Source of the DNA: Pseudomonas sp. PD9R | Lineage (GTDB): Bacteria > Pseudomonadota > Gammaproteobacteria > Pseudomonadales > Pseudomonadaceae | Assembly (NCBI RefSeq): GCF_019200975.1 | Contig: NZ_JAHTMR010000007.1 | Span: 219,026-283,025, forward strand | DNA length: 64,000 nucleotides | Reading direction: 5' to 3' | Shown: positions 9,035 through 17,157 of the stretch, one piece after another | Layout: each line of letters opens with the position of its first letter | Position numbering within the stretch: position 1 is the stretch's first letter | Notes under the pieces: generated by a model | Told to the model about the DNA's origin: nothing | The model's database searches: none | The model's input: the letters and a program-made list of their open reading frames with translations, nothing else | Position numbers and translations under genes: made by a program

Positions 9035-9295
9035 TCAGTTTTTCTCGAGCGCCCACAGGTCGCTTTCGATGCTTTCGAACCTCTCTTTGAGGTGCGTCTG
9101 CACATCGAAAATCGCCCTGTTGTAATAGTGGGGAGCAATTTCACGGGTAAACAGCTCAAGAATCTCAGCCGCCTCGAACGAACCGAGGTCGAGCTCAAAG
9201 CGGTCTTCCATGAAGCGCTTGATTTTGCTGTTGGCCTCGTTCTCCTGCTCAGGGGTGAGCGTGAGAATCGGCGGCTTGGATTTCTTGACGGCCAT
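9035..9295 (-). CDS. DUF2164 family protein
   Basis: The 86-residue soluble protein (MAVKKSKPPILTLTPEQ; RFMEDRFELDLGSFEA) matches the DUF2164 family as remembered. It starts directly after the hisH stop codon (hisH ends at 9296) and sits inside the histidine run, a position it keeps in other pseudomonads. The function is unknown; a link with histidine synthesis is suggested only by position. Confidence 0.8.
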   Translation of the reverse strand: MAVKKSKPPILTLTPEQENEANSKIKRFMEDRFELDLGSFEAAEILELFTREIAPHYYNRAIFDVQTHLKERFESIESDLWALEKN

Positions 9296-9934
9296 TTACC
9301 AGCGACCATCCCACGCAGCGAAGTTCTGCAACAGTTGCAGGCCATGGGTATGGCTTTTCTCCGGGTGGAACTGCACGGCGAAACGCGAGCCTTCGGCCAG
9401 CGCTGCGGCGAAATCGACACCGTAGTGACCGCCACCGACCACTTGCCGCGCATTGGCGGCAGCGATGTAGTAGCTGTGCACGAAGTAGAAACGCGCCAAG
9501 TCAGGAATGTTGTGCCACAGCGGGTGACTCACCGTCTGCTTCACTTCGTTCCAGCCCATGTGCGGGACTTTCAGGTGTTCGCCGTCTTCATGCAGGTCTT
9601 TACCGAAGAACTTCACCGCACCCGGGAACAGGCCGATGCAGTCGACGCCGTCGTTCTCTTCACTGCTGTCGAGCAAGGCTTGCATGCCGACGCAGATGCC
9701 GAGGAACGGACGATCCTGGCTGACTTCACGCACCAGCGAATCGAAGCCCAGGCGACGGATCTCCGCCATGCAATCGCGAATCGCGCCGACACCGGGGAAA
9801 ACCACCCGGTCGGCTTCGCGAATCACGTTGGCATCGCTGGTGATCAGCACCTTGCCGGCGCCGACGTGTTCGAGGGCCTTGGCCACCGAGTGCAGGTTGC
9901 CCATGCCGTAATCGATAACCGCGACGGTCTGCAT
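9296..9934 (-). CDS. hisH: Imidazole glycerol phosphate synthase, glutaminase subunit
   Basis: HisH is a class I glutamine amidotransferase that supplies ammonia to HisF. The 212-residue product begins MQTVAVIDYGMGNLHSV and carries the triad: nucleophile Cys in LGICVGMQALL, and His and Glu in VQFHPEKSHTHGLQLL. Its start overlaps the hisB stop by one base, suggesting translational coupling. Confidence 0.97.
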   Translation of the reverse strand: MQTVAVIDYGMGNLHSVAKALEHVGAGKVLITSDANVIREADRVVFPGVGAIRDCMAEIRRLGFDSLVREVSQDRPFLGICVGMQALLDSSEENDGVDCIGLFPGAVKFFGKDLHEDGEHLKVPHMGWNEVKQTVSHPLWHNIPDLARFYFVHSYYIAAANARQVVGGGHYGVDFAAALAEGSRFAVQFHPEKSHTHGLQLLQNFAAWDGRW

Positions 9935-10527
9935 TACAGAACGCCCTTGGTCGAAGGCATTTGCCCGGCCATGCGGTCATCGAGCTCGACGGCCATGCGC
10001 AGTGCGCGGCCGAATGCCTTGAACACGGTTTCGATCTGGTGGTGGGTATTGGTGCCACGCAGGTTGTCGATGTGCAGGCTGACGAGGGCGTGGTTGACGA
10101 AGCCCTGGAAGAACTCCTGGAACAAGTCGACATCGAAGCCGCCGACGGTGGCGCGGGTGTACGGAACATGCATCTGCAGGCCAGGACGGCCGGAGAAGTC
10201 GATCACCACGCGCGACAGCGCTTCATCGAGCGGCACGTAGGCGTGGCCGTAGCGACGGATGCCTTTTTTGTCGCCGATGGCTTTGGCGAAGGCCTGACCC
10301 AACGTGATACCGACGTCTTCCACGGTGTGGTGGTCATCGATGTGCAGGTCGCCTTTGCTGACGATATCCAGGTCGATCAGCCCGTGACGGGCGATCTGGT
10401 CAAGCATGTGCTCAAGAAAAGGAACACCGATATCAAATCGGGCCTTTCCGGTGCCATCCAGGTTGATCGAGGCTTTGATCTGGGTTTCCAGAGTGTCGCG
10501 CTCGACAGACGCCATACGTTCGGCCAT
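9934..10527 (-). CDS. hisB: Imidazoleglycerol-phosphate dehydratase
   Basis: HisB is a manganese enzyme converting imidazole glycerol phosphate to imidazole acetol phosphate. The 197-residue product is the stand-alone dehydratase, not the enterobacterial fusion with a phosphatase. Metal-binding His/Glu clusters are visible in EHMLDQIARHG, DDHHTVEDVGI and GHAYVPLDEALSR. The ATG at 10527 (MAERMASVERDTLE) is preferred to the GTG one codon earlier. It is the first gene of the minus-strand histidine run. Confidence 0.96.
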   Translation of the reverse strand: MAERMASVERDTLETQIKASINLDGTGKARFDIGVPFLEHMLDQIARHGLIDLDIVSKGDLHIDDHHTVEDVGITLGQAFAKAIGDKKGIRRYGHAYVPLDEALSRVVIDFSGRPGLQMHVPYTRATVGGFDVDLFQEFFQGFVNHALVSLHIDNLRGTNTHHQIETVFKAFGRALRMAVELDDRMAGQMPSTKGVL

Positions 10528-10605
10528 CACCAGCTCCGCAAAATCATTGGGCGAAAAAGGCAGCCATTATAGGCGTGCGGGCGCCAAACAGAAACATGAG
10601 AGGTG

Positions 10606-10644
10606 ATATCGCTGACGGACAGAGTCCAGCGATGTCAGCGATAT
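10606..10644. repeat. Perfect 11-bp inverted repeat upstream of hisB
   Basis: ATATCGCTGAC at 10606-10616 is exactly complementary to GTCAGCGATAT at 10634-10644. It lies about 80 bp upstream of the hisB start, within the likely 5' leader or promoter. It has no T-run, so it is not a standard terminator; an operator or leader hairpin is possible. Confidence 0.6.
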
Positions 10645-10657
10645 ACCTGTAATGACA

Positions 10658-10739
10658 TGTAGGAGCGAGGCTTGCCCGCGAAGTCGGTATGCCAGGCACA
10701 CCGCGTTATCTTCTTCGCGAGCAAGCTTCGCTCCTACAG
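10658..10739. repeat. REPIN: inverted pair of REP sequences
   Basis: TGTAGGAGCGAGGCTTGC and GCAAGCTTCGCTCCTACA are complementary apart from one small mismatch region, with a loop between. This is the second common REP class of the P. fluorescens group, placed between hisB and the transporter gene. Confidence 0.85.
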
Positions 10740-10748
10740 GGGTAGCAA

Positions 10749-10772
10749 CGCGCCCGACACGTCGGGCGCGGG
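10749..10772. terminator. Probable terminator of the OFA transporter gene
   Basis: GCGCCCGAC and GTCGGGCGC pair in a strong GC hairpin only a few bases beyond the transporter stop codon. No clear T-run follows, so efficiency is uncertain. Confidence 0.55.
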
Positions 10773-10775
10773 GTA

Positions 10776-12437
10776 TCAATGAAATAACACTGCCGTCTTC
10801 TGCAGGGTCACCCACACACCCCACGCCAACGGAATGCCCACCACCAGCCAGGCGGCAATGGCCAACGGCTTGCTGCCGGCAGCGGCTTTCCATTCCAGCA
10901 CGGTGCTGCCATCAGTCCCTTTGTCGTGGCCCAGCGCCTGTTCGGCGGCCAGTTCGGCATCAGTCATGAAGTACTTGTCAGCCACCGGACGAACCAGCAG
11001 GTTGCACAAGAATCCCAGCACCAGCAGGCCGGCGAGGATGTACAGGGTGATGTCATAAGCAGCGGCACGTTCAACGCCGATGCTCAACTGATATTCACGC
11101 AAGTAGTTCACCAGCACCGGGCCCAATACACCTGCCGCAGCCCAAGCAGTCAGCAGGCGACCGTGGATCGCGCCAACCATTTGCGTACCGAACAGGTCTG
11201 CCAGGTAAGCCGGCACCGTGGCAAAACCACCGCCGTACATCGACAGAATGATGCAGAACGCCGCCACGAACAGCGAAACGTTGCCCAAGTGACCGAGGTT
11301 CGGGATCATCGCGTACAAGGCAAAGCCCAGGGCAAAGAACACGAAGTACGTGTTTTTGCGACCCAGGTAGTCCGAGAAGGACGCCCAGAAAAACCGGCCA
11401 CCGATGTTGAACAGACTCAGCAAACCGGTGAAACCGGCAGCGATCGCTGCAATCGAGGCCAACTGCGAAGCATCGAGCTGACCAAACGTCAGGTCATTGC
11501 CCAGCAGCTTGCCGCCGAATACTTCCTGCAGCAGTGGCGAAGCCATGCCGAGGATGCCGATACCGGCAGAAACGTTCAGACACAACACCAGCCATACCAG
11601 ACGGAATTGCGGGGTCTTCCACGCCACATTCACGTGGACGTGACGGTGGGTGATCATTGCATTCGAAGCTTTCTTCGCCGGAGCGGTCCAGCCTTCAGGC
11701 TTCCAGCCGGTTGGCGGTACGCGGTAGGACAGTGCGCCACCGATCATGAACACGAAGTAGATCGCCGCCATCACCAGGAAACTCTGCCATACGCCGACGC
11801 TGGTGGGCGAAGCGAAATGGCCCATCAGCGCTGCGGCCAACGGCGCACCTACCATTGCGCCACCGCCGAAGCCCATGATCGCCATGCCGGTCGCCATGCC
11901 GCGTTTGTCCGGGAACCACTTGATCAGGGTCGACACCGGCGAGATGTAACCCAGGCCCAGGCCGATACCGCCAATGACCCCGGAGCCGATCCACATCAGC
12001 CAAATCTGGTGCGTATAAACGCCCAGCGCCGAAATCAGCAACCCGCCACACCAGCACAAAGCCGATACAACGCCAGCCTTGCGAGGCCCGGCATGTTCCA
12101 GCCATCCGCCCCAAATGGCTGCCGAGCAACCCAGGAAGATGAAGAACAGGGTGTAGATCCAGCCGAGCATCGAGATCGGCCAGTCGCATTGCGAAGAGAA
12201 AACTTGCGAGATGAAGCTCATGTCCGGCGCGCAAGCTACCGGTTTGGTGATGCCCAAGGCTTTGGACAGCGGCAACCAGAACACCGAAAAGCCGTAGGCC
12301 ATGCCGATGCAAAGGTGAATGGCCAGCGCGGCCGGTGGCACCAGCCAACGGTTGAAACCGGGCTTGGCGATGATGCGCTCCTTGGAGAGGAACGCGGGCT
12401 GGTCGGCATAACCGCCCGCCGTGATACTCGTGGTCAT
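10776..12437 (-). CDS. MFS transporter, OFA (oxalate/formate antiporter) family
   Basis: The 553-residue protein is an inner-membrane carrier with about 12 predicted helices. The ATG at 12437 (MTTSITAGGYADQPAFL) is chosen; an upstream in-frame extension is hydrophilic and unlikely. Family-like segments include IHLCIGMAYGFSVFWLP, GGIGLGLGYISPVSTLIKWF, RGMATGMAIMGFGGG and FGTQMVGAIHGRLLTAW. OFA members move oxalate, formate, pyruvate or other monocarboxylates; the substrate cannot be told from sequence. It is a single gene with REP elements on both sides. Confidence 0.88.
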   Translation of the reverse strand: MTTSITAGGYADQPAFLSKERIIAKPGFNRWLVPPAALAIHLCIGMAYGFSVFWLPLSKALGITKPVACAPDMSFISQVFSSQCDWPISMLGWIYTLFFIFLGCSAAIWGGWLEHAGPRKAGVVSALCWCGGLLISALGVYTHQIWLMWIGSGVIGGIGLGLGYISPVSTLIKWFPDKRGMATGMAIMGFGGGAMVGAPLAAALMGHFASPTSVGVWQSFLVMAAIYFVFMIGGALSYRVPPTGWKPEGWTAPAKKASNAMITHRHVHVNVAWKTPQFRLVWLVLCLNVSAGIGILGMASPLLQEVFGGKLLGNDLTFGQLDASQLASIAAIAAGFTGLLSLFNIGGRFFWASFSDYLGRKNTYFVFFALGFALYAMIPNLGHLGNVSLFVAAFCIILSMYGGGFATVPAYLADLFGTQMVGAIHGRLLTAWAAAGVLGPVLVNYLREYQLSIGVERAAAYDITLYILAGLLVLGFLCNLLVRPVADKYFMTDAELAAEQALGHDKGTDGSTVLEWKAAAGSKPLAIAAWLVVGIPLAWGVWVTLQKTAVLFH

Positions 12438-12654
12438 TGTGTATCCCCCAATTATTAGTATGGTTCGCCAGCCGCTCCTCACCCTCAGCCTTGAATGCAC
12501 GCAGGCATGACCGTTTTTTTCAGGATGAAGCTCTATTTTGGTGCGGCATCAAGTCGCAGAAGGACCGACGAACGGACGAAGGTTACCATTTGCACGTGAC
12601 AGAAATACCAAACTGACATCACGTTTTGTACGTTATCCGATCTCTCACCCTGTA

Positions 12655-12731
12655 GGAGCTGCCGAAGGCTGCAATCTTTTGATCATTCTTCAAGTTAAAA
12701 AAATCGAAAGATCGCAGCCTTCGGCAGCTCC
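12655..12731. repeat. REP-like inverted repeat
   Basis: GGAGCTGCCGAAGGCTGC pairs perfectly with GCAGCCTTCGGCAGCTCC, with an AT-rich loop. It occupies most of the 317-bp gap between the divergent transporter and PanM-like genes, just upstream of the latter. Nothing else is recognisable in that gap. Confidence 0.8.
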
Positions 12732-12754
12732 GACATGACCTCACAGGAATTTCC

Positions 12755-13159
12755 ATGCCGATCATTGTCGAATCGTTGAACGAAGCCACCAGCCAGGACC
12801 AGCAAGACCTGCTGAAGATTTACCGCGACGCTCCGGATTGGCTATTCACGCCGTTTGCCGCAGATGCGCAACTGATTGAAAGTTGCCTGCGCGAAGGTTC
12901 GATGATTGCCGGCCGCTTCAATGACCGCCTGCTGGGTGCGGCACGCCTGCAACGGCACCCGGACGTCTGGCATTTGTCTCAAATATGCGTACGAAAAATC
13001 ACCCGTCGTCGTGGGGTAGCCGAGCGCCTGGTACGCGAAGCTCAGAAAATGGCTGAACAATCAGGCGCCGCACTGCGTCTGCTCGCACCCGCCGGGCACC
13101 TGGAAGCCCAGGCATTGGCGGCCAAGCTGAACGTGCCGCTGGACGTCATGTCGGCGTGA
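12755..13159 (+). CDS. PanM/PanZ-like GNAT-fold protein
   Basis: The 134-residue protein has a GNAT core with acetyl-CoA loop ITRRRGVAERLV. The segments QDQQDLLKIYRDAP, IAGRFNDRLLGAARL and ICVRKITRRRGV line up well with E. coli PanZ (PanM), which binds acetyl-CoA and promotes self-cleavage of aspartate decarboxylase PanD. The assignment rests on recalled PanZ sequence, so a generic acetyltransferase remains possible. The upstream gap holds a REP-like repeat. Confidence 0.7.
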   Translation: MPIIVESLNEATSQDQQDLLKIYRDAPDWLFTPFAADAQLIESCLREGSMIAGRFNDRLLGAARLQRHPDVWHLSQICVRKITRRRGVAERLVREAQKMAEQSGAALRLLAPAGHLEAQALAAKLNVPLDVMSA

Positions 13160-13237
13160 TCACTGACCGGTCGTCCGTTTTGGAGCGCTATACTCCTCGG
13201 CTATATTTCGAATTCGACTAATTACAAGGACTCGCCC

Positions 13238-15472
13238 ATGAAAGCGTTCGGCAAAATCCTGGGTCTGGTGCTTCTCGGGCTGTTGCTGATCATTGTGGCG
13301 CTGGGCTTTGCCCTGACCCACCTCTTCGATCCCAACGACTACAAAGACGAGATTCGCCAGATTGCCCGCGACAAGGCCCACATCGAGCTGACGCTCAATG
13401 GCGATATCGGCTGGACCCTGTTCCCGTGGCTGGGCCTGGAACTGCACGACGCCGGTGTGGCGACCCTGATCAAGCCCACCGAGCCATTCGCAGATCTGCA
13501 GATGCTCGGCCTGTCGGTGCGTGTATTGCCGCTGCTGCGCCGCGAAGTTCAGATGAGCGACGTGCGCGTTGAAGGCCTGAACCTGCGGCTGAACCGTGAC
13601 AAGGACGGTCACGGCAACTGGGAAGACATCGGCAAGAAGCCGGCACCGGCCTCTTCCGCCACGCCGACCACACCTGCCGCCCCCACGGATGAGCCTGCCG
13701 CGCAAACCACCGCCCAAGCGGAAAAACCGCCCCAGCCGATCCGTCTCGACATCGACAGCCTGACCGTCAACAACGCCCGCGTTGAATACAACGACGAAAA
13801 GACCGGCAAGCAGTTCAGCGCCGAAAGCATCCAGCTGAGCACTGGTCCGGTACATGACTCCACCAACATTCCCATCAAACTCACCGCGTTCCTGGGCACC
13901 AACCAGCCGGTTCTGCGGGTACGCACCGAACTGAACGGCGAGTTGCGTTTCGAGCGTGCATTGCAGCGTTACAAACTCGAGGACATGAAACTGTCCGGTG
14001 AAGTCGCAGGCGATCCGCTGCAAGGCAAAACCATGACCTTCGCCGCCCAGGGTCAACTGCTGCTGGACAAGGCCGCCAACGTCGCCGAATGGACCGGGAT
14101 CAAAATCTCCGCCAACCTGCTGCGTGCGCTGGGTGAATTGAAGGTCAACGACCTCGACAAAACGCCACAGGTCAGCGGCGGCCTGTCGATCGCCCAGTTC
14201 GACCTGGCGAAATTCGTCGACAGCATCGGCCAGAAACTTCCCCCGATGGCCGAAGGCAGCCTGAGCAAAGTCGAACTGGTCAGCCGCCTGGCGGGTACAC
14301 CCACCAGCCTGGTGCTCGATGACATCAACCTCAAGGTCGACGACAGCACTTTTAGCGGACGCATTGCCGTGGAAGACTTCGCCAAGCAGTCGCTGCGAGC
14401 CAGCCTCAAGGCCGACACCTTCAATGTCGACCGCTATCTGCCACCTAAATCTGCCGAGGCCAACAGCGCAACACAGGTGCGTCAGGCCGAAGTCGCCAGC
14501 ACCGAAGCCGATGCCATGGCAGGCGCCGGCAGCACGCCACTGCCACAGGCACCGACCAAAGACGCATGGAGCAGCGAGCGCCTGTTGCCGGTGGAACGCC
14601 TCGGCAAACTGGATGTGGACGCAGACCTGACCTTCGGCCAGTTAACCCTGGAAAAACTGCCGATCCATAACGCCGCGCTCAAAGCCACCGGCCAGGGTGG
14701 GCTGCTGACCCTGGAAAACCTGCGTGGCGACCTTTACGACGGCAACTTCGAAGCCAAGGGCACCCTCGACGTGCGTCAGCAGACGCCCGCGCTGAACATG
14801 CAAACCCGCATCAGCCGGGTGCCGGTGGAAAAAATCCTCGAAAGCCAGGGCAAAAATCCACCGGTCAAAGGCCTGGTTACGCTCAACAGCACCCTGACCG
14901 GTAACGGCAACAGCCAGAAAGCGCTGATCGAAACCCTCAACGGCAATGCCAGTTTCGTCATCAACAATGGCGTGCTGCTGAACGCCAACCTTGAACAACA
15001 ACTGTGCAAAGGCATCGCCACGCTCAACCGCAAATCCCTCAGCGGCGAGCCACGGGGCAAAGACACTCCGTTCCAGGAGCTCAAGGGCAACCTGACGTTC
15101 CGCAACGGCGTAGCCAGCAACCCGGACCTGAAAGTGCGCATCCCGGGCATGACCGTCAACGGCGACGGCGATGTCGACTTGCGGGTGCTGGGCATGGATT
15201 ACCGCGTGGGCATCATCGTCGAAGGCGACAAGAGCGACATGCCAGACCCGGCCTGTCAGGTCGGCGAGAAATTTGTCGGCATCGAGTGGCCGCTGCGTTG
15301 CCGTGGTCCGCTGGAACTGGGGGCCAAGGCCTGCCGCTTGGACAACGAACGCATGGGCCAGGTCGCGAGCAAACTGGCGGGTGACCGGATCAGCGAGAAA
15401 ATCGACGAGAAGCTGGGCGACAAGGTCAGCCCGCAACTCAAAGACGCGCTGAAGGGGCTGTTCAAGCGATGA
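13238..15472 (+). CDS. asmA: AsmA family protein
   Basis: The 744-residue protein has an N-terminal membrane anchor (LGLVLLGLLLIIVALGFAL) followed by a large periplasmic region. AsmA-type N-terminal sequence (FDPNDYKDEIRQIARDKAH; LNGDIGWTLFPWLGLEL) and the C-terminal AsmA domain (about residues 480-650) are present. Family members are linked to outer-membrane assembly and lipid transport across the periplasm. A Pro/Ala/Thr-rich linker occurs near residues 132-165. The stop overlaps the mutY start by ATGA, so the genes are translationally coupled. Confidence 0.93.
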   Translation: MKAFGKILGLVLLGLLLIIVALGFALTHLFDPNDYKDEIRQIARDKAHIELTLNGDIGWTLFPWLGLELHDAGVATLIKPTEPFADLQMLGLSVRVLPLLRREVQMSDVRVEGLNLRLNRDKDGHGNWEDIGKKPAPASSATPTTPAAPTDEPAAQTTAQAEKPPQPIRLDIDSLTVNNARVEYNDEKTGKQFSAESIQLSTGPVHDSTNIPIKLTAFLGTNQPVLRVRTELNGELRFERALQRYKLEDMKLSGEVAGDPLQGKTMTFAAQGQLLLDKAANVAEWTGIKISANLLRALGELKVNDLDKTPQVSGGLSIAQFDLAKFVDSIGQKLPPMAEGSLSKVELVSRLAGTPTSLVLDDINLKVDDSTFSGRIAVEDFAKQSLRASLKADTFNVDRYLPPKSAEANSATQVRQAEVASTEADAMAGAGSTPLPQAPTKDAWSSERLLPVERLGKLDVDADLTFGQLTLEKLPIHNAALKATGQGGLLTLENLRGDLYDGNFEAKGTLDVRQQTPALNMQTRISRVPVEKILESQGKNPPVKGLVTLNSTLTGNGNSQKALIETLNGNASFVINNGVLLNANLEQQLCKGIATLNRKSLSGEPRGKDTPFQELKGNLTFRNGVASNPDLKVRIPGMTVNGDGDVDLRVLGMDYRVGIIVEGDKSDMPDPACQVGEKFVGIEWPLRCRGPLELGAKACRLDNERMGQVASKLAGDRISEKIDEKLGDKVSPQLKDALKGLFKR

Positions 15473-16536
15473 AAGCCGAGCAGTTTTCAACGGCGGTACT
15501 GGACTGGTTCGACCGCCATGGCCGACACGATTTGCCCTGGCAGCAGAACATCAACCCGTATCGAGTGTGGGTCTCGGAAATCATGTTGCAGCAAACCCAG
15601 GTCAGCACCGTGCTGAATTACTTTGACCGCTTCATGGCCTCGCTGCCAACGGTCGAAGCCCTGGCGGCCGCACCGGAAGATGAAGTGCTGCATCTGTGGA
15701 CAGGCTTGGGTTACTACACTCGCGCACGCAATCTGCAGAAGACCGCGAAGATTGTCGTCGCCGAGTACGGTGGCGAATTTCCGCGAGATGTCGAAAAGCT
15801 GGTTGATTTGCCAGGCATCGGCCTGTCGACCGCTGGCGCGATCGCCAGCATCAGCATGGGTCTGCGCGCGCCGATCCTCGATGGCAACGTCAAACGCGTC
15901 CTGGCGCGTTTTACTGCGCAAGAGGGATATCCGGGCGAGCCGAAGGTCGCCAAACAGCTCTGGGCGAGCGCTGAGCGCTTTACGCCGCAGGATCGGGTCA
16001 ACGCCTACACCCAGGCGATGATGGATCTGGGTGCAACGCTTTGTACCCGCAGCAAACCGAGCTGCCTGCTCTGCCCGCTGGAAAAGGGCTGCGAAGCGCA
16101 CATGCTCGGCCTGGAGACGCGCTATCCGATCCCCAAACCGCGCAAAGCGATCCCTCAGAAACGCACACTGATGCCGTTGCTCGCCAACAATGACGGCGCG
16201 ATCCTGCTTTACCGTCGCCCTTCCACGGGGCTGTGGGGCGGTTTATGGAGCTTGCCGGAGCTCGACGACCTCGACGACCTGCAACATCTGGCAGAGCAGC
16301 ACTCGCTGGAACTGGGCAGCCAACAAGCGCTGCCGAGCCTGGTGCACACCTTCAGCCATTTTCAGTTATCCATCGAACCCTGGCTGGTTCAGGTCCAGAA
16401 GGTCGGCCATCACGTGGCCGAGGCCGACTGGCTCTGGTATAACCTCGCCACCCCGCCGCGCCTGGGCCTTGCCGCCCCGGTCAAAACCTTGCTCGAACGC
16501 GCGGCCGCCGTATTGAACGCAGGAGAGTCGTCATGA
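15469..16536 (+). CDS. mutY: A/G-specific adenine DNA glycosylase
   Basis: MutY removes adenine mispaired with 8-oxoguanine. The 355-residue product has the helix-hairpin-helix GPD core with catalytic Glu in WVSEIMLQQTQVSTV, HhH LPGIGLSTAGAI and Asp in ILDGNVKRVLARF; the 4Fe-4S loop CTRSKPSCLLCPLEKGC has the C-x6-C-x2-C-x5-C spacing. A C-terminal NUDIX-like domain (LLYRRPSTGLWGGLWSLPEL) recognises 8-oxoguanine. It overlaps asmA upstream and yggX downstream. Confidence 0.96.
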   Translation: MKAEQFSTAVLDWFDRHGRHDLPWQQNINPYRVWVSEIMLQQTQVSTVLNYFDRFMASLPTVEALAAAPEDEVLHLWTGLGYYTRARNLQKTAKIVVAEYGGEFPRDVEKLVDLPGIGLSTAGAIASISMGLRAPILDGNVKRVLARFTAQEGYPGEPKVAKQLWASAERFTPQDRVNAYTQAMMDLGATLCTRSKPSCLLCPLEKGCEAHMLGLETRYPIPKPRKAIPQKRTLMPLLANNDGAILLYRRPSTGLWGGLWSLPELDDLDDLQHLAEQHSLELGSQQALPSLVHTFSHFQLSIEPWLVQVQKVGHHVAEADWLWYNLATPPRLGLAAPVKTLLERAAAVLNAGESS

Positions 16537-16805
16537 CCCGCACTATCATGTGCCGCAAGTACAAAGAAGAATTGCCAGCCCTGGAGCGCGCTCCATTCCC
16601 GGGCGCCAAAGGTCAGGACATTTTTGACCACGTCTCGGCCAAGGCCTGGGCCGACTGGCAAAAGCACCAGACCCTGCTGATCAACGAAAAGCGCCTGAAC
16701 ATGATGAACGCCGAAGATCGCAAATATCTTCAGGGCGAGATGGACAAGTTCTTCTCCGGCGAGGAATACGCCAAGGCCGAAGGCTACGTGCCGCCTGCCG
16801 AGTAA
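16533..16805 (+). CDS. yggX: Fe(2+)-trafficking protein YggX
   Basis: The 90-residue cytosolic protein protects iron-sulfur clusters against oxidative damage. It starts MTRTIMCRKYKEELPALE with the conserved single Cys and continues FPGAKGQDIFDHVSAKAW, typical of YggX. Its ATG overlaps the mutY stop (ATGA), giving the mutY-yggX pair common in gammaproteobacteria. Confidence 0.96.
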   Translation: MTRTIMCRKYKEELPALERAPFPGAKGQDIFDHVSAKAWADWQKHQTLLINEKRLNMMNAEDRKYLQGEMDKFFSGEEYAKAEGYVPPAE

Positions 16806-16908
16806 GCCCGTGAAATCGGGGGTTGGATCGTAAGCGACGGTAATAATTAAATATTTTTTGAAAACTTGCTTGACGACCCCCTGAAAAACCCGTTTAATGC
16901 GCCCCGTT

Positions 16909-16984
16909 GCCCAGATAGCTCAGTCGGTAGAGCAGGGGATTGAAAATCCCCGTGTCGGCGGTTCGATTCCGTCTCTGGGCACCA
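16909..16984 (+). tRNA. tRNA-Phe (GAA), attachment site of the downstream element
   Basis: A 76-base cloverleaf can be drawn: acceptor stem GCCCAGA/TCTGGGC, D arm GCTC...GAGC, anticodon stem GGGGA/TCCCC with loop TTGAAAA (anticodon GAA at 16942-16944), and T arm GGCGG-TTCGATT-CCGTC. CCA is encoded (16982-16984). A P4-type integrase gene begins 173 bp downstream, so the tRNA 3' half is the likely left attachment site. No second copy of the 3' segment was found in the window. Confidence 0.96.
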
Positions 16985-17025
16985 CTAATTAATTTCAGGT
17001 GGTGTCTAAACCACCCGAAAGCCCC

Positions 17026-17053
17026 AAAAAACCCGCCTAGTGCGGGTTTTTTG
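17026..17053 (+). terminator. Rho-independent terminator after tRNA-Phe
   Basis: ACCCGC-CTAGT-GCGGGT followed by TTTTTTG forms a GC stem with a T-run. A second small hairpin, GGTGGT-GTCTAA-ACCACC, lies just before it at about 16998-17015. Confidence 0.85.
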
Positions 17054-17157
17054 TTGTCTATGCTTTCCTATACCTCCCAAGCGTGCCCCATTTTTTGGGG
17101 GCATATCGGGGGGCACATCCGGTTCGGTCTTTTACATGCCCCTACGGAGATGCCCCG

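Noticed and set aside
10926..12458. 510-codon plus-strand frame opposite the OFA transporter
   Set aside because: Gln/Arg/His-rich translation typical of an antisense shadow; the minus-strand gene is clear.
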